Assembly (NCBI GenBank): GCA_028694115.1
Contig: JAQUUB010000139.1
Coordinates: 1-10,159, forward strand
DNA from: Lachnospiraceae bacterium
GTDB lineage: Bacteria > Bacillota_A > Clostridia > Lachnospirales > Lachnospiraceae
Reading direction: 5' to 3'
Length of the DNA stretch: 10,159 bases
The notes beneath the pieces are model-generated. The model searched no databases and was not told the origin of the DNA. It saw nothing but the letters and a program-made list of their open reading frames with translations. Below, in pieces: positions 6,822 through 10,159 of this stretch. The position numbers and the translations under genes were made by a program. Each line of letters starts with the position of its first letter. The first letter of the stretch is position 1.

Positions 6822-6855
6822 AAGCCAATCACAGTAATTGTGGTTGGTTTTCTTA
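6822..6855 (+). terminator. Terminator after the SRPBCC-DUF6440 cassette
   Basis: AAGCCAATCACA (6822-6833) pairs with TGTGGTTGGTTT (6839-6850), with G-U wobbles, around a 5-base loop. It is followed by TCTTAT after the stem's own T-run. The T tract is imperfect, so efficiency is uncertain. It closes the two-gene AT-rich cassette and lies 36 bases before the next gene. Confidence 0.6.
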
Positions 6856-6890
6856 TACCCAAATTACAGCGTCAAGGCAGAAAGGAGCAG

Positions 6891-7001
6891 TTGAAAATTG
6901 AATATAGCGTTATCACAGTGGCTATGGCTCTTAACGGACTCATAGCCTATTTTATTGCCAAAATTCACGATAACAAGCGAAAGGAAAAGAAAAATGGTTG
7001 A
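6891..7001 (+). CDS. 36-residue single-pass membrane peptide (TTG start)
   Basis: From TTG 6891 this encodes a 36-residue peptide. A short N-terminus (MKIEYS) leads into about 18 hydrophobic residues (VITVAMALNGLIAYFIAK) and then a strongly basic tail (HDNKRKEKKNG), which fits an N-out/C-in membrane anchor by the positive-inside rule. AAAGGAG (6881-6887) sits 3-4 bases upstream, which is close but strong. Its stop overlaps the start of the DUF3847-like gene by 8 bases, which favours real, coupled translation. Small membrane peptides of this kind occur in mobilisation operons, but I do not recognise this one. The role might be to tether a transfer protein at the membrane; that is inference. 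Confidence 0.55.
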   Translation: MKIEYSVITVAMALNGLIAYFIAKIHDNKRKEKKNG

Positions 7002-7323
7002 TGAAGAAAAAACAATAAGCAAACAGATTAAACAGGCTCAAAAGGCAGTAGAACAGGCGAAAGCCAGATTGCAGAGAGCGAAATCCAAAGAAGCGGAGAA
7101 GAAACGCAAGGAAGATAACCATAACAAGATTGTCTGGGGCGGTATCGTAAAAAAGTATTTTCCCGAATGTGTGAAGTTTGATGAAGCAGAGATGAATGAA
7201 GTATTATCGGTTGCTCTTGCGTCAGCAGATTGTCAGCAGATTATTCAGAAAATCAGAAGCAGGAGTGTCGGAAACGACACATATCAAAAGCATGAAAGCG
7301 GTGGTGTTGCTGATGAAGTGTAA
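6994..7323 (+). CDS. DUF3847-like mobilisation accessory protein
   Basis: A 109-residue protein starting MVDEEKTISKQ. I use ATG 6994, with the purine-rich AAGGAAAAG upstream; an earlier in-frame ATG at 6955 lies inside the membrane peptide and has no ribosome binding site. Residues 5-45 form a charged coiled coil (KQIKQAQKAVEQAKARLQRA…). Then come NHNKIVWGGIVKKYFPE near residue 45 and an acidic EMNEVLSVALASADCQQII helix, which is the layout of DUF3847. These proteins lie directly upstream of MobA/MobL relaxase genes and are presumed relaxosome accessory (MobC-like) proteins that bind oriT. The gap to mobA holds the hairpin array, which fits that role. No enzyme motif is present. The tail (GNDTYQKHESGGVADEV) is unstructured. 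Confidence 0.65.
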   Translation: MVDEEKTISKQIKQAQKAVEQAKARLQRAKSKEAEKKRKEDNHNKIVWGGIVKKYFPECVKFDEAEMNEVLSVALASADCQQIIQKIRSRSVGNDTYQKHESGGVADEV

Positions 7324-7349
7324 GGGTATCGAAAGCGGAGGTCTTTTTT

Positions 7350-7603
7350 CACCGAATTTATTCGGTGCGCACAGATATACCACCGTTGGTGGTATGTGCG
7401 CTCTCCGAGGGTGCAAGATGTCCAGTGGACATCTGCTATGCACCGACCGAAGCGGAGCGGAGAACTTGCAGACAGCAGTTGCCTGTCGGGGACAGGCAAA
7501 AGGGGAAATGACCTTTCCCCTTCGGTGCAAAAGACGCACCTACCCTTTTGTGTACTTTGTCCCCATGAGCATTCCAAAAAGCGGAATACTCATGGAAACA
7601 AAG
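7350..7603. other. Array of seven hairpins upstream of mobA, candidate oriT or structured leader
   Basis: The 342-base gap between DUF3847 and mobA has no convincing gene but contains consecutive stem-loops. They are: 7350-7356/7361-7367 (CACCGAA); 7367-7372 plus 7377-7384 against 7388-7401 (8-bp inner stem ATACCACC, GTT loop, 4-base bulge); 7410-7415 plus 7416-7423 against 7427-7444 (inner AGATGTCC, AGT loop, 4-base bulge); 7479-7487/7491-7499 (TTGCCTGTC); 7500-7508/7514-7522 (AAGGGGAAA); 7524-7528/7536-7540 (GGTGC); and 7555-7575/7583-7603 (18 bp with 1x1 and 2x2 internal loops). Position next to a MobQ-type relaxase and an accessory gene makes oriT the first candidate. A structured RNA or attenuator in the mobA leader is the alternative. 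I did not recognise a known nic core. Confidence 0.55.
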
Positions 7604-7665
7604 TCTGAAAATGCCATCCCACCACGTTATCGCTCTGTCCAGATTGTGAAAAGTGAGGTGTTGTC

Positions 7666-9192
7666 ATGGCTACGAAAGAACTAAGCACTAAGGTTGCTAT
7701 TGTGGGGCGAGGTGCAAAGTGCAAGGGTGGAAAGTCAGCGGTGGAACAATCCTCTTATATCAGCAGAACCACGTTATACAGTGATTATTATGGAGAAAAT
7801 TTCTATCCAAAGTACAGTGAAGATTTGGTGCATACGGAGATTATGCTACCAGAGAACGCACCAGAGAAATATATGGACAGGAGTGTCCTATGGAACTCTG
7901 CCGAAGAAGCGGAAAGAAAATCTTCCAAAGCACAGATAGCCAGAAGCTACAAAGTATCCCTTCCCAATGATTGGAGTTATGACCTTGCAACAGAGGTTAT
8001 GAGAGATTATGTAAAAAGGAATTTTGTTGGCGAGGGAATGTGTGCGGAGTTTGCAATCCATGACTCTGAAAATCCACAACACCAGAGAAACCTTCATTGT
8101 CATATTCTGCTTACCATGCGACCAATTTTAGAAGACGGAACATGGGGAGATAAACAGAAGAAAATCTATTTTTATGACGAACAGGGTAACAAAATCCGCA
8201 AGAAGAATGGACAGTACAAATGCACCACGCAGGATGTCACAGGATGGAACAGTCAGGACAATGCCAAGAAATGGAGAAAAGACCTTGCTGATACCATCAA
8301 TGCAGTCAATGAGAAATTAGGAAAGACAGAGGACTTCTGGGAACATCGCTCTTTTGCTGAAAGAGGTCTGGACAGACTGCCAACTATCCATTTGGGAGAG
8401 AAAGCAAGTGCGATGGAACGTGCAGGCATTCATACCGAGCGTGGAAACATCAACAGACAGATTATGCAGCATAATCTTTTACTTGAACAGGCAAAGGTAC
8501 TGTATGACGAAGCGGTTGCCAAGTTGGAGCAGTTAAAGGAAAGCAAGCCTGTTGTGGCAGTTGTGAATGAAGTTCTTGAACTGATCCAGAAGGTTATCGG
8601 CAAGAAAGGCAGACTTGACCTGCCTATCATGAAGGGGAAATACCTTTCCAAAATTCCAGACAGAAGCAGATTGCAGAACGAAGAACAGGCAGTCAGATTT
8701 GTCACAGCGAGCGAGATTAGCACCTTTGGGGAACTAAAGGCATTTTCACAGGAAAAGGAACAGGAATTTCAGACTGTCAGTGATGCACGACAGGCAATCA
8801 GAGAAGAACTTGCGACCATAAAAGAGTTGCAGGAACTGTATACAGAGTATGTTCCGTATCGGGAAATCAAAGACAAAGGGAAAGGACTAAAGGGATTTGC
8901 CAAGATACGGTATGACAAAGAGCATAAAGACGATTATGAGAAATACAGCCGAACCAGAGAAGCCTTGTATGCCAAGTTGGGCGAAGGGAAAAAGCTGACA
9001 CCGAAGGCATGGCAGACCAGGGTTGATGAACTGAACCAGACACTTGCCAAGAGCAAGCCAGAATACGGAAAATTGGTTACACAGCTTGCCTATGCGGAAG
9101 TTATTACTCATAACAAAGCAAATTATGAACGAGAACAGGCTAATGAGCAGAGAAAGCCGACCAGAACCAAGCGAAAGGAACAGGAAATTTAA
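7666..9192 (+). CDS. mobA: MobA/MobL family relaxase (MobQ class)
   Basis: A 508-residue relaxase that nicks one strand at oriT, stays linked to the 5' end through a tyrosine, and leads the strand into a recipient. The N-terminus has SAVEQSSYISR, with Tyr31 in the place of the catalytic tyrosine. The metal-binding HUH motif is at His144-Cys145-His146 (NLHCHILLTMR), with His132 and His139 before it. Conserved MobA/MobL stretches follow (FWEHRSFAERGLDRLPTIHLGEKASAMERAGI near 224-256). Residues about 260-500 are charged coiled coil, with no primase or helicase domain. GAGGTG (7655-7660) lies 5 bases before the ATG. The stop overlaps the TnpW-like start by one base. No mating-pore genes are present here, so transfer would need a helper element. 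All visible key residues are intact. Confidence 0.93.
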   Translation: MATKELSTKVAIVGRGAKCKGGKSAVEQSSYISRTTLYSDYYGENFYPKYSEDLVHTEIMLPENAPEKYMDRSVLWNSAEEAERKSSKAQIARSYKVSLPNDWSYDLATEVMRDYVKRNFVGEGMCAEFAIHDSENPQHQRNLHCHILLTMRPILEDGTWGDKQKKIYFYDEQGNKIRKKNGQYKCTTQDVTGWNSQDNAKKWRKDLADTINAVNEKLGKTEDFWEHRSFAERGLDRLPTIHLGEKASAMERAGIHTERGNINRQIMQHNLLLEQAKVLYDEAVAKLEQLKESKPVVAVVNEVLELIQKVIGKKGRLDLPIMKGKYLSKIPDRSRLQNEEQAVRFVTASEISTFGELKAFSQEKEQEFQTVSDARQAIREELATIKELQELYTEYVPYREIKDKGKGLKGFAKIRYDKEHKDDYEKYSRTREALYAKLGEGKKLTPKAWQTRVDELNQTLAKSKPEYGKLVTQLAYAEVITHNKANYEREQANEQRKPTRTKRKEQEI

Positions 9193-9509
9193 TGGAGAAT
9201 GAAAAGCAGATTGCAACAACAGGACAGCCAGACGTGCCACGTAAGGCTAGAAAAATCGGGAGCATGACTTATCTTGTGGGAGTTCACTTCAACGAGGACA
9301 GCAAAATGGATGTTGGGGAGAAACTGAAAAGAGTTCTTTTACATGATTTAGAGCAGAAAAGGGGGCAATGCTGCAAAAAGTGCGACACTGTCGCACGAAT
9401 TCATGACGAATCCAGATACGTTAATCAGCAATTTATCGTTTTCACATATAAGGGAGATAATAAGGAGTGGAAAGACTTTACAATGCATGGGAATAATACA
9501 AATGATTGA
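9192..9509 (+). CDS. tnpW: TnpW-like transposon protein with an extra C-terminal tail
   Basis: A 105-residue protein whose first 55 residues (…RKARKIGSMTYLVGVHFNEDSKMDVGEKLKRVLLHDLEQ) match the pattern of TnpW (KIGSTTYIVxVHFSETSxETxxDKIxRLI), a short protein of Tn4451-like elements that is normally about 60-70 residues. Its function is not known. The ATG overlaps the mobA stop (TAATG), so it is coupled. After about residue 55 (nucleotide ~9357) comes an unrelated tail (KRGQCCKKCDTVARIHDESRY…FIVFTYKGDN…) with three cysteines and a beta-like region that TnpW does not usually have. A dyad hairpin lies inside this part (9380-9396). The tail may be translation across the element's right boundary into older chromosomal DNA. 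The TnpW call is fairly sure; the origin of the tail is inference. Confidence 0.65.
   Translation: MENEKQIATTGQPDVPRKARKIGSMTYLVGVHFNEDSKMDVGEKLKRVLLHDLEQKRGQCCKKCDTVARIHDESRYVNQQFIVFTYKGDNKEWKDFTMHGNNTND
9380..9396. repeat. Perfect 7-bp dyad inside the TnpW-like tail
   Basis: GTGCGAC (9380-9386), a 3-base ACT loop, then GTCGCAC (9390-9396). It is coding in the TnpW-like frame and close to the suspected right boundary of the element. It could be a protein site or chance. Confidence 0.5.
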
Positions 9510-9534
9510 CAATGTAAACTGAAAAGAATATAAT
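9506..9534 (+). promoter_or_regulatory. Perfect consensus sigma-A promoter of the toxin-antitoxin operon
   Basis: TTGACA (9506-9511), a 17-base spacer, and TATAAT (9529-9534) match the consensus exactly. The -35 overlaps the TnpW-like stop. It is followed by the antitoxin ribosome binding site AAAGGAG (9564-9570), 9 bases before the ATG. A promoter this strong normally needs repression, which fits an autoregulated antitoxin. Confidence 0.88.
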
Positions 9535-9550
9535 ATCCGTAACAGATAAG

Positions 9551-9564
9551 TATAATTAATTATA
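9551..9564. promoter_or_regulatory. Perfect 14-bp palindrome, candidate operator for the DinJ-like antitoxin
   Basis: TATAATTAATTATA is self-complementary. It lies downstream of the -10 and touches the ribosome binding site, the usual zone for ribbon-helix-helix antitoxin autorepression. Its AT content means chance is possible. Confidence 0.45.
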
Positions 9565-9579
9565 AAGGAGTGTGATATT

Positions 9580-9852
9580 ATGGCAACAGTACCAACACAG
9601 GTAAGAATAGACGAATCATTAAAGAAACAGGCAACTGATCTTTTCTCTCAACTTGGAATGGATATGTCCGGCGCTATGAATATATTTTTGAAACAGTGTG
9701 TTTTACGAGGCGGATTACCATTTTCAGTGGAGTTGCCTAAGCATAGACCCGAGGTTATCGAGGCAATGGAAGAAGCAAAGAAAATTAGTAAAGATATCTC
9801 TGTAAAAGGCTATACGGATATGGATGAAATGCTTAAGGAGCTTAATGCATGA
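9580..9852 (+). CDS. dinJ: RelB/DinJ family antitoxin
   Basis: A 90-residue antitoxin of the DinJ type. The ribbon-helix-helix part is residues 1-45 (TVPTQVRIDESLKKQATDLFSQLGMDMSGAMNIFLKQCV). RGGLPFSVELPK near 49-60 is the family connector, and a flexible acidic C-terminal region follows that normally wraps the toxin. Family members bind the operator as dimers and neutralise YafQ-type mRNA interferases. It starts 9 bases after AAAGGAG and overlaps the toxin start by 4 bases (ATGA-type), the normal operon layout. All expected parts are present, so the antitoxin looks intact. Because its toxin is truncated, it may now be an orphan, though it could still repress its own promoter or neutralise a related toxin elsewhere. 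Confidence 0.9.
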   Translation: MATVPTQVRIDESLKKQATDLFSQLGMDMSGAMNIFLKQCVLRGGLPFSVELPKHRPEVIEAMEEAKKISKDISVKGYTDMDEMLKELNA

Positions 9853-10043
9853 CATATGAAGTAAAATGGACTGGAAAATTCAAAAAGAGTTTTAAGCTCG
9901 CTAAGAAGCGAGGATTAGATTTGTCATTGCTTAAAGACATCATCGAGAAAATTCGAACTGGTGTTAGTCTTTATCAAACATCAGTTAATATAAATAAAAT
10001 CGCCAGAAACCAGACAGAATATCCAATTGAAAAAATGGTATAA
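9849..10043 (+). pseudogene. yafQ: YafQ-type toxin, truncated after about 40 residues
   Basis: The first 38-40 residues (YEVKWTGKFKKSFKLAKKRGLDLSLLKDIIEKIRTG) match the N-terminal helices of the YafQ/RelE-fold ribosome-dependent mRNA interferases, which are normally about 90 residues. After that the sequence (VSLYQTSVNINKIARNQTEYPIEKMV) is unrelated and ends at TAA 10043. The residues known to matter in E. coli YafQ (His50, His63, Asp67, His87, Phe91) all lie beyond the break, so the product cannot be an active toxin. The junction is near 9962-9975. The DNA after it ends in an inverted repeat at 10051-10127, so insertion or rearrangement is more likely than a frameshift. No YafQ-like continuation was seen in the other frames of the last 180 bases. 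Confidence 0.78.
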
Positions 10044-10050
10044 TTCTAAA

Positions 10051-10127
10051 GTGAAGTATCATATTTTGAGCAATCAAAAAGAGCAACTGATTAGAAAACT
10101 ACAATTGCTCTAAATATGATTCTTCAC
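10051..10127. repeat. Imperfect inverted repeat with 24-base arms after the broken toxin
   Basis: The left arm 10051-10074 (starts GTGAAG, ends GAGCAAT) and right arm 10104-10127 (starts ATTGCTC, ends CTTCAC) pair at 22 of 24 positions, around a 29-base loop. No T-run follows, so it is not an ordinary terminator. It could be a miniature inverted-repeat element, an IS or integron-like end, or a structured RNA. The window ends 32 bases later with nothing else recognisable. An extended -10-like TGGTATAAT lies just upstream (10036-10044). Confidence 0.7.
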
Positions 10128-10159
10128 GATTGTACCAAATCGCGGAAGGTTAGCCAGTA

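Noticed and set aside
7222..7577. Minus-strand frames over the hairpin array
   Set aside because: Two overlapping minus frames both come from the palindromes; no ribosome binding site or family resemblance.
7350..7603. CRISPR array
   Set aside because: The repeats are different hairpins, not identical direct repeats with regular spacers. No cas genes are visible.
7196..7684. Plus-strand frame of 162 residues through the hairpin array
   Set aside because: It starts inside the DUF3847-like gene, and its protein is the meaningless product of the hairpins (Cys- and Gly-rich). It runs into mobA out of frame.
10051..10127. Rho-independent terminator of the toxin gene
   Set aside because: The stem is long and has a 29-base loop, and no T-run follows either arm in the + direction.
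1..10159. tRNA or rRNA genes
   Set aside because: I saw no GGTTCGA-type T-arm with a matching acceptor stem and no rRNA-like conserved blocks; a covariance search was not possible here.

Overview
The window looks like accessory DNA from a low-GC Gram-positive gut anaerobe, most likely a Clostridia/Lachnospiraceae-type organism. The reasons are strong AGGAGG-like ribosome binding sites, mostly 35-43% GC coding sequence by eye, and a set of small mobile-element proteins (TTRAP-like, DUF3847-like, TnpW-like, MobA/MobL relaxase, large serine recombinase with DUF4368 tail) that usually travel together in this group. All supported genes are on the + strand.

Region 1 (1-3351) holds defence genes. 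It starts with the end of a Wadjet JetD-type gene (DUF3323/DUF2399, toprim-like) whose reading frame is open to the left edge. A 430-base spacer follows, with a short tandem repeat, a GC-rich remnant, an extended -10 promoter candidate and a strong hairpin terminator. Next is an overlapping two-gene pair: an ABC/AAA-type ATPase and a Toprim-like protein. The pair resembles AbiL/PARIS/OLD-type ATPase-nuclease anti-phage systems. The 3' end of the Toprim gene runs out of frame into recombinase DNA, so its natural C-terminus is probably lost.

Region 2 (about 3321-4832) is a decayed large serine recombinase. It has no catalytic resolvase domain and carries an in-frame TGA nonsense codon. It ends in an inverted repeat and a terminator, then about 170 bases of strongly strand-asymmetric pyrimidine/purine sequence.

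Region 3 (5198-9509) is a mobilisation module. In order: a TTRAP-domain protein, a small conserved element protein, an AT-rich cassette (SRPBCC protein plus DUF6440) with its own promoter and terminator, a 36-residue single-pass membrane peptide started by TTG, a DUF3847-like protein, a 250-base array of seven hairpins that is the best oriT candidate, a MobA/MobL (MobQ-type) relaxase, and a TnpW-like protein with an unusual extra C-terminal tail. The module lacks its own type IV secretion genes here, so it would depend on a helper element, and its recombinase is dead.

Region 4 (9506-10159) is a DinJ/YafQ toxin-antitoxin operon with a perfect consensus promoter and a palindromic operator candidate. 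The toxin is truncated after about 40 residues, before every known catalytic residue, and is followed by a 24-bp-arm imperfect inverted repeat.

Overall this is a mosaic: defence genes, a non-autonomous mobilisable element and several broken genes sit at recombination junctions. The ATPase-Toprim pair and the hairpin array upstream of mobA are the most interesting parts.
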